From Cladocopium goreaui (Eukaryota; Sar; Dinophyceae; Suessiales; Symbiodiniaceae), in assembly GCA_947184155.2 (NCBI GenBank), contig CAMXCT020000123.1, forward strand, positions 139,001 to 203,000: a stretch of DNA of 64,000 nucleotides, read 5' to 3'. This document shows positions 43,216-52,744 of the stretch, in pieces (within the stretch, counting starts at the first letter, position 1; each line of letters opens with the position of its first letter). A model generated the notes under the pieces. That model was not told the origin of the DNA, made no database searches, and saw only the letters and a program-made list of their open reading frames with translations. The position numbers were made by a program, and so were the translations under genes.

Positions 43216-45942
43216 TTACCACAATGAGGAAACGTGCAAGTATTGACGGATCGGCTTGGCGGCAGCAGCAAGATCGGTCTCGGTAAAACCTGCAGTTCTG
43301 TACAAACGGTGCAATGCGGCAAAACCTCGTGTTCGTTCGTGTGCAGGGTGCGCGCATTTGGCGACCAGAAATAATCGTGAAACAAAACCCGAAAGTTGGA
43401 CGGCCAGAGGTGATGCGGAGAATGGCGCCATGACCTGGTTGAAGTCGCGTGGAGGGCTGTAGCGAAGGGCAAAGGGCTCGAACTCGATGCAAAAGCCCAG
43501 GAACTCCTGGTCCGGTTCCGTTTCCAAAATGATGGGATGACCGTAGAACTCCGGGTGAAGGAAATTGGCGAAGCAGATTTCGTAGTCCCAGCAGGGATCC
43601 GACAAGCACAGTCTGTTGTCCACATAGCGAAGGAGGTGAGCTGTAAGGTCCATGGTGTTGAGGGTGGTGCGGTAGGTTCGGTACCAGATTTCTTCAGAGA
43701 GTGCGACAACCATCATGCACAATGCTGGACTCAGTGGGGAGCCCATAGGGGATCCCCGAATTTGTTCAAAAACCGTAGTGCCAATGGAGAATTGAGTCAT
43801 CTTCAACGACATAAGGATGATGCGTTCAATGTCCCGAATGAAGATCTTCCTGGTCACATTGAGTGTACGGCATGTGCGGCCTTTGACTACATCGCCTGTG
43901 GTGTTGCCCGGAGTTGCCTTCACGGAGATGATCTCGTCGGGGTCGGTGTTCATGAGAGCCGAGAGGAACTGCAAGGTCAGTCGCCAGCTAGCGATGAAGC
44001 GGTCAGTGTCGATGCTCGTGAAGAAACCCGCAAGATCTTGGTTGTGTATTCGTGGAGTAGGGAGCGAATCGAAATCGGTGTCCTTGAGGAGCTTGATGAG
44101 ATCAAATACATCACCCTTGGCCAGGTTGTTGGGAAACGCTTGGGGCAGAAGGTTGTAGATCAGCTTGGCGGTGCAGTTCAACATAGGTCGGAAAGGTGCC
44201 GTGAAGAAGCTGACAATGGGTCGCCCGGCCTTGAACTGTTTCTTTCGTTTGGGGAGAACGTAAGCATTCGGTAGGTCTCGTCCCGCCCCAAGTGCCCATG
44301 GGTATGCTTTGCCAAATTGACGGTTGATCTCGGCGATGGTCTTCTCGATGATGTCATTTGGGCTTTGCTCCAATTTTCGAAATACCAACGGGTCGGCGAA
44401 GGTGGTGGTGAGGCACTGGAAGTAGAGTACGGGGCAGTAGATTCGTAGGGATGTAGCTCGCTTGTCCTCGTTGTGGAAGACGGCTTCTGGAAAGAGACGT
44501 TTGAATCGGCCGATGTCTTTATGTGTGATGTGGTTGTTGAGGGTGTGGTGGTGGGACTGAATAGAGCGATGCCAAAGCTCATCGATATGGGACTTTTGTA
44601 AGGAAGGGAGTGAGTTCCGGGTAGTCCACGTCCGCAGAGCCAGGCGAAGGGACGTCTGGATCTCTTTGGAAGGTGGGAAGATTTTGTTTTGGAGCGAGCC
44701 CGTCGCAATGGATGTGTGTGGGCCATCATCGAAATGTAGGTTGTCGCCGTCCAGGACCAAGTGGTGATCAGGTTGGGGATCATGAAGGGCGTGAGGTCGC
44801 AAGGCGTCACAGGCACATTTTGGGGTTTCGCCATCAGCCCATTTTGTAGCGGCTTCTTTGTGATTGCACAAGCTGTCCATAACCGAAGGGAACTTTGTGA
44901 AGACAATCCCGGTGGAAGGAGTCTGCAATGTAGTGTTGTAACTTCGAGTTTGATGAACGTGGGAGGTGAGCAGCCGTCGAAGATCCCGAGTCCAGTTGGG
45001 GCCTAGTAGCCAAGGTGCACGAAGAGGAACCGGTTTTCTGACTCGTTTGGCCTTCCAGAAGGTCAAGGCTCGGTCGATGGCATTGATTGCGTACGACCTC
45101 TGGGGTTCGCCTAGGTTGTTGGCAAGACGTCGAATAAAATAGCATCCTTGGGCTCCAATTTCGTTGGATCGGAGTTTCTTCTCCATGTGGAAGCGTCGGA
45201 CGGAGTTACTGCCCAAATCCTGAATGATCTCCCAAAGTTGTACTCGTCGATGAAAAAGAGGACTATGAAGAGCATGTCGAACATGATGTGGTGTAGATCG
45301 CCAGCGAAGTTTCCGCCACAAGGAAAATGCTCCAAATTGTCGGGAGGCGGAAAATTTGGTACGTGCAATGAGTCCCTTTCGGCAATTGAAAAACTGGTAA
45401 ATGAACGGAATGTTTAATCGAGGTTGCCACAATTGAATTAAGGCTTGCTCCAAAGCCCAAAAGTTGGATTTATTGGTGTAGATCGGGAAAACAGACCACA
45501 TCCAGAAATTGTCAAATCTGCACCAAAACCGTAAGGCTACTTCGGCCAGCACGAATTTATGTTGTTGCACTTGCAGAAATTTCCGATAGCGAGAGTGTTC
45601 GCGGTCCAAAACAAAAGAGGAAGTGGAACCAACATAAAACTTGGGTTGAAAATTGGCAATGTGGCAAAAGCGAATATACACCGCCTGAGGGTGCTTGAAA
45701 CATTGGAGGGCGATTGACAAGTCATCCCACGATCTGCAAAAGAAAATACTCTGCATCGGAGTGCCTTTGAGCAAGGCTTGGAGTTTCGGATTGGCACGTG
45801 GATGTAATAACACATATTGGCCCATCAGTACCGTTTGGAGCATCCGAAAGGCAAAAAAGACATCAACAGAAGGGGACAACGTGAATGGGGTCAATAGTGC
45901 AAGAACAAGAATACAGGAATGAGCCACGGCCAAAGTTCGCAT
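43216..45942 (-). CDS. Penelope-like reverse transcriptase with N-terminal GIY-YIG nuclease
   Basis: 908 residues from the ATG at 45942 (frame open to 45975, 12 bases after ORF2's stop). After a hydrophobic start, the GIY-YIG nuclease spans about 85-185: a Tyr at 89 in the GIY position, YVG at 103-105, Arg 114, Glu 165 and Asn 177 (WQPRLN). A Cys/His-rich segment (CNH, CAC, 359-378) follows. RT motifs: GRPIVSF (573-579), QDLAGFFTSI with Asp 636, RGSPMGSPLSP (729-739), RYVDN (772-776) and EFLGF (813-817). The second Asp of the usual YxDD box is Asn. The nuclease would nick target DNA and the RT prime from it. The nuclease-first order matches the permuted Naiad/Chlamys group rather than classical Penelope, which has it last. 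Confidence 0.9.
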   Translation of the reverse strand: MRTLAVAHSCILVLALLTPFTLSPSVDVFFAFRMLQTVLMGQYVLLHPRANPKLQALLKGTPMQSIFFCRSWDDLSIALQCFKHPQAVYIRFCHIANFQPKFYVGSTSSFVLDREHSRYRKFLQVQQHKFVLAEVALRFWCRFDNFWMWSVFPIYTNKSNFWALEQALIQLWQPRLNIPFIYQFFNCRKGLIARTKFSASRQFGAFSLWRKLRWRSTPHHVRHALHSPLFHRRVQLWEIIQDLGSNSVRRFHMEKKLRSNEIGAQGCYFIRRLANNLGEPQRSYAINAIDRALTFWKAKRVRKPVPLRAPWLLGPNWTRDLRRLLTSHVHQTRSYNTTLQTPSTGIVFTKFPSVMDSLCNHKEAATKWADGETPKCACDALRPHALHDPQPDHHLVLDGDNLHFDDGPHTSIATGSLQNKIFPPSKEIQTSLRLALRTWTTRNSLPSLQKSHIDELWHRSIQSHHHTLNNHITHKDIGRFKRLFPEAVFHNEDKRATSLRIYCPVLYFQCLTTTFADPLVFRKLEQSPNDIIEKTIAEINRQFGKAYPWALGAGRDLPNAYVLPKRKKQFKAGRPIVSFFTAPFRPMLNCTAKLIYNLLPQAFPNNLAKGDVFDLIKLLKDTDFDSLPTPRIHNQDLAGFFTSIDTDRFIASWRLTLQFLSALMNTDPDEIISVKATPGNTTGDVVKGRTCRTLNVTRKIFIRDIERIILMSLKMTQFSIGTTVFEQIRGSPMGSPLSPALCMMVVALSEEIWYRTYRTTLNTMDLTAHLLRYVDNRLCLSDPCWDYEICFANFLHPEFYGHPIILETEPDQEFLGFCIEFEPFALRYSPPRDFNQVMAPFSASPLAVQLSGFVSRLFLVAKCAHPAHERTRGFAALHRLYRTAGFTETDLAAAAKPIRQYLHVSSLW

Positions 45943-45987
45943 AATGTTGGCTGCTTTTGAGCCAGGTGATTTCAAATACGCTGCTAG

Positions 45988-47292
45988 TCAGGAGTGCATC
46001 AATAACGCCACAGTCATGACCTTGAGGACGACTTCATCCGTGGAGGCCCCTTTGTGCTTGCATGGGTCGATGCCCATAGCCACGCTTGCGCGTTGGATAG
46101 TTTTGGAAGCATCATCGGGTTGGTTTTGCCACCATTCGTTGACCTTCTCCAAGTTCTTCTCCAGGATGTCCTGCTTGGGCTGTGGTAACTTCAGATCTTT
46201 CACCCACTTCTTGTATTGGGTGTCCGACAATGATGTGGGTTGATTGTCAACGAGCCAAGTGTTCACGGATCCCGGGGAGATAAGTAGAGTCGAAGGGTCA
46301 AAGGTCGTAGAGGCGGCAGGTTGTCCTTGAAGTGCGCGTCCAATCGGTGTCGTGGCCGGAGTAGAGCCCTGAGGTGCCGTACCCGGTGAAGTAGTGGCGG
46401 CCGATTTTACCTTGGCCAGTTCTGCCTCCAGTTCAAGAATGCGTTGTTGGCTCGCCACGTCCGCGGAGGGTTGAGCCGGGAGCCAAGATTGGAGAAGTTG
46501 AGCAACGTCTTTGGCCATGTTTTGAGTTGCTTCCTTCTGGTTGAGACATTGGCCTGCTGAGCGAGCTCGAAAGGTAGCAAGTTTGTCCAAATCCACATTG
46601 CGGGTGCGTAGTTGTGATACCAATTCAGCCACAAATACTGTAGTGCCTATGTTGTCAAAAGGGAGGACGAAGGTTTCTCTTCCGTATGCAACCCGACGGA
46701 GCCAGGTATTGTGCAAGCCCTGGTACAAGAACTTCCAGAGTGGGACTTGTAAAGGATCCATCCCTTCAATGTCCTTGTAGCTTGAAAATCTGCTCTGTCG
46801 GATTCTGGAGGGGAAAATCCAAACCATTGATTTGTTGGAGTCGTGGAAGTCGACATCAGGTTTCCATTGCTCCACTGGTGGGATTTCAATTGGTCTGCAT
46901 GTATATCCTTCGTTGACAGTGGAACTTGCTCCCGGGGATGACATAGGCCTCGGCGATCTCGGTGTAAAAGGATGACGTTGAGGTGCAAAGTTGGCATTGT
47001 TGGGAGGTGTCTGTGAACACGGAGGCGGTGTGGGCGGAAAAGGTGCCGTAGGTGGAGTCCATGGTGGGCGTGTTGGGAACGATGGAGATGTAGGTGGCGG
47101 AGGCGGTATTCCGGACGGGTTCCAGAAAGGTCGATGGGGCGCCATGGCATAGTGCATCGGGCCACGGAACGCAGGTACTGCTTGGTGCCATCCATGTTGA
47201 TGACGGGGAGGTGTGCGAGAGCGATCCGGCTGGGAAGGAGGAATTCCATTCACATCCGAGTTGAACTGGGAGATCAGGTCCTGGGACGCCAT
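45988..47292 (-). CDS. element ORF2, gag-like protein
   Basis: 434 residues from the ATG at 47292. The N-terminal 140 residues are Pro-rich and disordered. A globular region (about 150-280) contains WKPDVDFHDSNKSMVWIF and PLWKFLYQGLHNTWLRRVAY. A short coiled coil (RILELEAELAKVKS) follows, then a C-terminal domain with WVKDLKLPQPKQDILEKNLE. No family is recognised; the layout suggests a structural RNA-associated protein. Its stop lies 12 bases before the RT frame opens, so coupled translation or one transcript is likely. Confidence 0.75.
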   Translation of the reverse strand: MASQDLISQFNSDVNGIPPSQPDRSRTPPRHQHGWHQAVPAFRGPMHYAMAPHRPFWNPSGIPPPPPTSPSFPTRPPWTPPTAPFPPTPPPCSQTPPNNANFAPQRHPFTPRSPRPMSSPGASSTVNEGYTCRPIEIPPVEQWKPDVDFHDSNKSMVWIFPSRIRQSRFSSYKDIEGMDPLQVPLWKFLYQGLHNTWLRRVAYGRETFVLPFDNIGTTVFVAELVSQLRTRNVDLDKLATFRARSAGQCLNQKEATQNMAKDVAQLLQSWLPAQPSADVASQQRILELEAELAKVKSAATTSPGTAPQGSTPATTPIGRALQGQPAASTTFDPSTLLISPGSVNTWLVDNQPTSLSDTQYKKWVKDLKLPQPKQDILEKNLEKVNEWWQNQPDDASKTIQRASVAMGIDPCKHKGASTDEVVLKVMTVALLMHS

Positions 47293-47638
47293 GGTGTAGA
47301 CGGGGCCACGAAATAATAGGTCAAATAAGCTCGAACTGCCGGTTGAAAGCTGCGGAAATTGTCAAGGTGAGACAAGAGTAATGTGCGATTGAAATGGTGT
47401 GAAACTTAATACGTAGTACCAGTATGTGAAACGTAAAGTGAAATCCGAATCTGGCGTAAGGTTCAAATATCATGAGCATGCAGCAGTTCACAAACCTTTT
47501 GAGGAAGAAGTGGCATCAATACCGAATGTCGGGAGAAGCATTGTTACTCCAAAATGATCGGGCAGGGCCACTAGGCTCACTGTATCGCTGTCGTAGAATG
47601 GTCGATACTTGTTCCGGTGCTCCTCAGAGGTAAAGAGT

Positions 47639-50242
47639 TCACCAACGAGATCTGGAGTGATATGTCGAGTGTCGAGAACGAGGTCGGCCTTCACGGTGCT
47701 GGTCTCGAGAGTGGCCTTCATGATAGGAGGAACGGCGATCTCGGCGGCTGTAGGTTGAATTGTCCCAAGAAGCTGTGTCGTGCCAAGATCGGCGAGCATG
47801 ATCTCGAGAACCAGAAGCAGCGGTCTCGTGGTGGCCAGGTGTGTCTCGAGAGTCGTCTGGAGGTGGTTCCAAAGGTTCTGGGGCGTTGGCAGGAGGGTCA
47901 GGTCGTACTGGACGTGCATGATCATCAGGAGGTTCCGTGGGTGCATTGGTCTCCGCCGTCTGGTGTGTGATCAGGCCCGGGAAAACCGAGTGAGTGGAGG
48001 CAACATAGCATATGGATGCGGCGCTGGAGTTCATAGCCGTTGCATTGTCTTTGCCCTTGGCTATGCCCGCAAGGTTGCACAAGCGTTGAATTTGGTCATT
48101 TCCTCCAGCTAGGGCACGGATGCATTTGGGTGAGCGGCAAATGGCCAGCAGGCCTGATGGGTTTTGTCCTTTGCCAATTTTGTAGAGCTGAGAGGTACAG
48201 ATCTTGACAGCATAGCCGGGTAGGTTGTCGATGTCTGCGATCTCAGAGGACATACCGAAGAACCCGTAACATGGGTATTGAGTTGGCATGCCGGCTTCGT
48301 TTTTTGTCCAAGTTGCCTGCAGTCTTCCGCGAGAATTTTGGCAACTGTTTCCCAACTCGTTTTGTGGTAGATGGGTGCCCATGTGTTCGCCACGATAGAT
48401 TGGTTTCTTTTTCAATCCTGTGCTGATGGTCAGCAGGTTCTCTGGCTCGATGTAGAAGGCTTGTGTTTGCCTCGCAAGCTCGATGTCCAGTAAGTTGGAT
48501 TGTGCAAAGGCCCTGGCAATGTTTTTGACGGTGGCTTGGCTTGCTTTGATATAAATACGTTGGTTGTTGACGGTGCGGTATGGTTGAGCCAACTGGTGGA
48601 ACATCTCGTCAACGAATTGGTTGAAGAGCTGCAAGATGGCCGGGGTCAATGATTGGCGTAGGGGCACAACATGATCGGGCCCAAGCTCAGTCAGGCAGCG
48701 GACCCTAAGGGGGTCATTGGCCGCCTCAACCATTTCACTGAGGTCGATGTCATTCGTGTCGAACTTGGTGATCGAAATTGTATCTGCAACCTCAGAATTT
48801 TCACTGTCACCGTCAGGGACGCGGAAGGACACAGCGCCAAGTGGTGCTGAAGTATGGGCTGGTGGGTTGGTTGGTGGTTCCGGTGGTGGTGGATTGGCAG
48901 GAGAATTGGGTCGAGCATTGTGGTGATGGTAGTTGTCGGTGTAGTGGCTGTCGTTCCATGTACCCCAGGTGTCATCAGCGTCGGGAGTGGGGATGTAGTT
49001 CGGATTGAATGGGTTTGCAGCTGGTCGAAGTATGACTCCACGGCCTCTGGATCGGTGACGTGGTGTCTCGGAACGTGGTCGTGGGTGAGATCGATGACGT
49101 CGAGGAACCACGGGAGAGCGGCGTCTTGGTGGTGATCGTCGTCTGTATGGAGATGGGGTTCTGCGGTCCTTGGCATGTTTCGTGGATGACCGATAACGAG
49201 GAAGAGGAGAACGAGGTCGAGCTGCACGGTGGGGAGAATAGCGAGGGTGATGGGAACGTACAGAAGGTCGATGGGAACGTGATCTTGGAGTCCTGGATCG
49301 TGGTCGGCGTGTTGGTGATGGTGGAACATGTAGTTGGTGAGGAGGAGCGATGGTTGGAGCTTGGACAATACGAGGGTCTGGAACGTCAGGTTCGGTGGGT
49401 CTGGCTTTCGGTGCAGGTGGAGGAGTGGCGATCATTGGTGGTGCAGTTGTAGGTGGTGGTGTCTGTGGAATAGGGTTCGGTGGAGGTCCATCTTGTTGGA
49501 GAAGTAGCTGACGTTGTTCTTGGGCTCGTTGGGAATCCATGATCATTTGTTGCTGAGCTTGAATAAGTCGAACCGATTCCGCAAGTTGCTGTGCAGTGGA
49601 GCCCAATGCTACAAGTTCAGGTGACACGGATGAAGTCGGTGCTGCCGTAGGTGTTGGTGGTGTAGTAGGAGGAGGGGCTTTTGGAGCTGGTCGACGCGGT
49701 CGATCCGGTCGCTTGTCAGAGCGAAGCCTGGGAGCCGCCTTAACTGCTGGGGCCCGTGGTGAAGGTTCATCTGGAGGGACCATCGATGCGTCCGTTTGTA
49801 ATGGAGGTTGAATGTGGTGAGGTGGGTATGGAGAACTGGGCAAAGGTGTTGGTGGCGTAGTCGATGTAGGTGGTGTAGTCGATGTAGGGGATGGAGCTGG
49901 AGGAGGAGGCCACGTGGGTGGAGCGGTGGGTGCCGTAGGAGATGGAAAGGTCGACGGAGCGGTGTGCACCATAGTGGTTTCAGGGGCCAAAGGCGAGGGC
50001 ATGGTGGGTACGAGCTGTGGGCCTGGTATTGCATGAGGAGCCGGAGTCAATGAGGTGAACGGCAACGATGTTGGGGCTGATGTAGACGGCATGAGCGAAG
50101 CTGAGGAAGACCATGTAGGATGCAATGCCGAGGGATGTCCAAATAGATGTGCGTTCTGCGATGATTGCTGCCACGTCGAAGATGGGTTCGCAGGCTGCGG
50201 TGGAGCAGGCCATGACGTCGGAGGAGTGGTCCACGGATACAT
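47639..50242 (-). CDS. element ORF1, Pro- and Arg/Ser-rich gag-like protein
   Basis: 867 residues from the ATG at 50242. The first 310 or so are Pro/Thr/Ala-rich; about 310-410 is Arg/Ser/Pro-rich with many RS/SR dipeptides (RRPRSRTPRSRSHRPSVRS), like the RS domains of splicing factors. A globular domain at about 480-760 begins near DLSEMVEAANDPLRVRC and includes LTPAILQLFNQFVDEMFHQL. The C-terminus returns to Arg/Ser/His-rich sequence. RS-rich stretches bind RNA and proteins, so an RNP role is plausible. A second minus-strand frame (47488-47946) overlaps the end and also looks protein-like. Confidence 0.75.
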   Translation of the reverse strand: MYPWTTPPTSWPAPPQPANPSSTWQQSSQNAHLFGHPSALHPTWSSSASLMPSTSAPTSLPFTSLTPAPHAIPGPQLVPTMPSPLAPETTMVHTAPSTFPSPTAPTAPPTWPPPPAPSPTSTTPPTSTTPPTPLPSSPYPPHHIQPPLQTDASMVPPDEPSPRAPAVKAAPRLRSDKRPDRPRRPAPKAPPPTTPPTPTAAPTSSVSPELVALGSTAQQLAESVRLIQAQQQMIMDSQRAQEQRQLLLQQDGPPPNPIPQTPPPTTAPPMIATPPPAPKARPTEPDVPDPRIVQAPTIAPPHQLHVPPSPTRRPRSRTPRSRSHRPSVRSHHPRYSPHRAARPRSPLPRYRSSTKHAKDRRTPSPYRRRSPPRRRSPVVPRRHRSHPRPRSETPRHRSRGRGVILRPAANPFNPNYIPTPDADDTWGTWNDSHYTDNYHHHNARPNSPANPPPPEPPTNPPAHTSAPLGAVSFRVPDGDSENSEVADTISITKFDTNDIDLSEMVEAANDPLRVRCLTELGPDHVVPLRQSLTPAILQLFNQFVDEMFHQLAQPYRTVNNQRIYIKASQATVKNIARAFAQSNLLDIELARQTQAFYIEPENLLTISTGLKKKPIYRGEHMGTHLPQNELGNSCQNSRGRLQATWTKNEAGMPTQYPCYGFFGMSSEIADIDNLPGYAVKICTSQLYKIGKGQNPSGLLAICRSPKCIRALAGGNDQIQRLCNLAGIAKGKDNATAMNSSAASICYVASTHSVFPGLITHQTAETNAPTEPPDDHARPVRPDPPANAPEPLEPPPDDSRDTPGHHETAASGSRDHARRSWHDTASWDNSTYSRRDRRSSYHEGHSRDQHREGRPRSRHSTYHSRSRW

Positions 50243-50760
50243 CGCTCACGAAGAATAATGAAAAATAATGAAATTGCAACGACAGGATTCAGTTCCTAGA
50301 CCTACTGTTCGTGCGATTGTGCCACAACAGGCCCGTGGTCAAGTCGTGCCCCAATGGCATCAAACGGCTATCAAATTCCATCGAATTGGATGCACAACAT
50401 GTTTCACCTCACCAGAAACCAAAAAGACCACACCTGCAGGAAAAGGACATGCCTGTTGCCTGTTGTCTCACATGTCATGTTGAACTTCAAAAGCTCGAGC
50501 TGCAGTAGTAAAAATGAGGTTTCTGGTAGTTCGAAGTGGCTTCACTCAATAGAGATGCATTCCACTGGGTTCATAAAGGACAGCCGGAAACGCGGGACTT
50601 CACAAAAAGGTGCAAAACGGAAAGGCCAACTGTTGCGATTTACTTAGATGAATTACTAAATTAAAATGCGTAAATTCGACAGTCCGGACAGTCATCACTC
50701 ACCCTTAAAAGGGTTGCCTCAATTGGCTCCATGGCACCATGTCGGAGCCACCATGGAAAT
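50243..50760 (-). other. 5' leader of the large element
   Basis: About 520 bases between the 5' terminal repeat and ORF1 with no long frame on the element strand. CAGGATTCAGTTCCT at 50283-50297 is the exact reverse complement of 50797-50811 in the adjacent repeat (and of 38236-38250). Confidence 0.7.
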
Positions 50761-51339
50761 CACACTAGACAAGAATGGATCATTATATGATCCGGCAGGA
50801 ACTGAATCCTGAAACATGCAAACCAGCCTAGATCGTTAGATTAATAAAGGAGCCATATGAGGTACTTCTCGAAAACGATGTAGGGCATCCAATATTGTCC
50901 AACGTAGTTAAAACCAGAGTCCAAAGTGTTTTGACCAGCATGTTGAAAATCCAGAATAATGTTTCGGCGATTGTTTCCCAAAAAACCCAAAGTTCGTCGG
51001 CGACATGATCTCGGCGAAAATATGTCAAAAAATCATAATACTGTCGGCGATATGGTTTCGGCGAAAATCTGAGGAAGGTTCTGATGCATGCAATACAGAT
51101 TGTGACAACCGTGTAGATTCGAAACAACGCAGTGTAACAGCTTGATCAACAGTTGAAACCAAATTTTGCAGGTACACAGAGTTGATCAGACTCTGCTTCC
51201 AGCACAAGTGGATAGCTTCGTTGGGTGCAGTCTCCACTGTGCTCTGCACCCCCCTGCAAATGTGAAAGGATTCCCTGCAAATGTGAACAGGTTTGAATCA
51301 AAGAAGTTTTACATCTGTTCAGATGTTACACACACACAC
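50761..51339 (-). repeat. terminal direct repeat, 5' copy
   Basis: The sequence matches 38200-38778 with a constant offset of 12561 and no indel. It presumably holds the promoter. The three short ORFs in it are the same as in the other copy and are not credible genes. Confidence 0.95.
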
Positions 51340-51480
51340 ACAAACACAGACAGACGGACAGACGGACATACTTACTTACATTACAGTACATTCCATTACA
51401 TTACAGCACATTACATTACATCACATTACATTACTCATTACACTACACTAACTACGCCACATTACATAACATACATATAT
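51340..51480. repeat. microsatellite flank, (CA)n, (CAGA)n and CATTACATTA repeats
   Basis: Simple repeats follow the element directly, mirroring the (CA)n on its left side. Confidence 0.95.
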
Positions 51481-51917
51481 ACACAACCATCTGATTTCGC
51501 CATACACCAGTCGCAGACCATCCCTTTCCATGATGGTCTGCGCCGGCACATACACACATACACACATACAGACATACATGCAACTCTCTCACACGCACGT
51601 CTTTCATACGTACCTTTCACCATCTCATGTCTCTTTCCTGCCTTTCCCATTCCGTCTTCACCTTGCTTTTGTGACTTATGGGAAGAAGTTGACATGTGGG
51701 GTTGTCCGGTCATTTATTTTTGTTTTACAAGCACCATTGAAGCACTAAGCATGACAGAGACTCTCATCTCTAAAACTCTAAAAATCAACTTTGCTAACCA
51801 TGTATTTCTCAAACTTGCATGGTTCACACAAATATTTTTCACACCCACTGACATGCATTTTTTCATATGTGACTTTGCTAGGGGCCGGATTTCTACCACC
51901 AATTCCTTCCCGCCCAG

Positions 51918-52020
51918 GACTCCGCCTGCCACGCCTGTCCCTGCGACACCTGCGACACCTGCGACACCTGCGACACCTGCGACACCTGGAAGCGCCAAGA
52001 GCTTTCTGTCAGACTCTGAG
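51918..52020 (+). CDS. candidate exon with a PAT tripeptide repeat
   Basis: The 103-base exon lies between CCCGCCCAG and TCTGAG|GTGCCT. It encodes TPPATPVP followed by five tandem ATP units (9-bp repeat GCGACACCT) and GSAKSFLSDSE. The repeat looks like a flexible linker. Good borders, disordered product, function unknown. Confidence 0.5.
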
Positions 52021-52396
52021 GTGCCTCCCATGGGAAACCCCCCTTTTTGCTTCAGGGAAATATTTTGTACAACAACCCAGGAAAAGTGTGAAAGCCGGGA
52101 TCTAAACACCATGTTCAAAACAAAAAGTGTTCTGTTCAGTTCCTTCAAACAAGCCTGGCAGGAGACTGACTGAGCGCCCAAGGCCATGCAGTCGTGTTAG
52201 AGCTGAGGGGGTCCAAACAATTCCAAACATTTTTTTCGGCGAAATCTATATATCTATCTCTCGCCTCATCAGACATCAGAAAATGTGTGTTAAATGAAAT
52301 ACATGTATTTTGCCTCATCAGAATACGTTAAGGTTATTTTTGCTTATTGTTGAGGGTTGTTTTGTTGATTTTGTTGGTGAAAGGCAGCTTAGTACC

Positions 52397-52528
52397 ATGA
52401 CTTTTCGATCCCCTAGAGATGAGGAGAAATTGAGAAGCCGGGCCCGAAGGGCTCTGGGGCGGGCCCGTATCTACATCTGGAGCCAAAACGAAAAACTATG
52501 GAAGCATCCCGAAAACCTCAAAAATTGA
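52397..52528 (+). CDS. candidate small ORF, basic
   Basis: 43 residues from ATG to TGA (MTFRSPRDEEKLRSRARRAL...). Arg-rich and protein-like; overlaps the end of the minus-strand candidate at 52496, so at most one is likely to be real. Confidence 0.3.
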   Translation: MTFRSPRDEEKLRSRARRALGRARIYIWSQNEKLWKHPENLKN

Positions 52529-52681
52529 TGAGTTCGCATCATTTCGATCCACATATTCTAAATCTTCAGGGCCCAAGTAGAGAACAAGCTGTTGATCAGC
52601 AATAATACCCAAGACCAGGCGGCAAAACCCCCTGTTTAACGCATCGGCCATTTCCTCAAAGAGGACATCATGGCGGCTCAA
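52496..52681 (-). CDS. candidate terminal exon on the minus strand
   Basis: One minus frame reads LFEEMADALNRGFCRLVLGI, then an acidic stretch (GPEDLEYVDRNDANSS) to a TAG. It looks like a folded protein piece. The frame begins without an ATG and is open further upstream to an acceptor-like CACCCAG. Family unknown. Confidence 0.4.
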   Translation of the reverse strand: MSRHDVLFEEMADALNRGFCRLVLGIIADQQLVLYLGPEDLEYVDRNDANSSIFEVFGMLP

Positions 52682-52744
52682 AAAGGAAAGGGCGCTGGGT
52701 GAAACGTCGGCCTTGGATTATCACGGATGGATGCAATGGAAACT

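Larger units (their letters stand above)
38200..51339 (-). mobile_element. 13.1 kb Penelope-like element with GIY-YIG-RT and eight ORFs
   Basis: The unit is bounded by two 579-bp direct repeats in the same orientation (offset 12561 bp, no difference noticed). Eight ORFs lie head to tail on the minus strand between them. The third encodes a reverse transcriptase with Penelope-like motifs and an N-terminal GIY-YIG nuclease, the permuted order described for the Naiad/Chlamys group. Terminal direct repeats are common in Penelope-like elements. It lies between (CA)n-rich flanks, so a target duplication cannot be read. The number of ORFs and the size are unusual; bdelloid rotifer Terminons are the closest large precedent I know. 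Confidence 0.85.

Noticed and set aside
38200-51339. Interpretation as an ordinary LTR retrotransposon
   Set aside because: No integrase, protease, primer-binding site or TG...CA ends were seen, and the RT motifs and GIY-YIG domain are Penelope-like.
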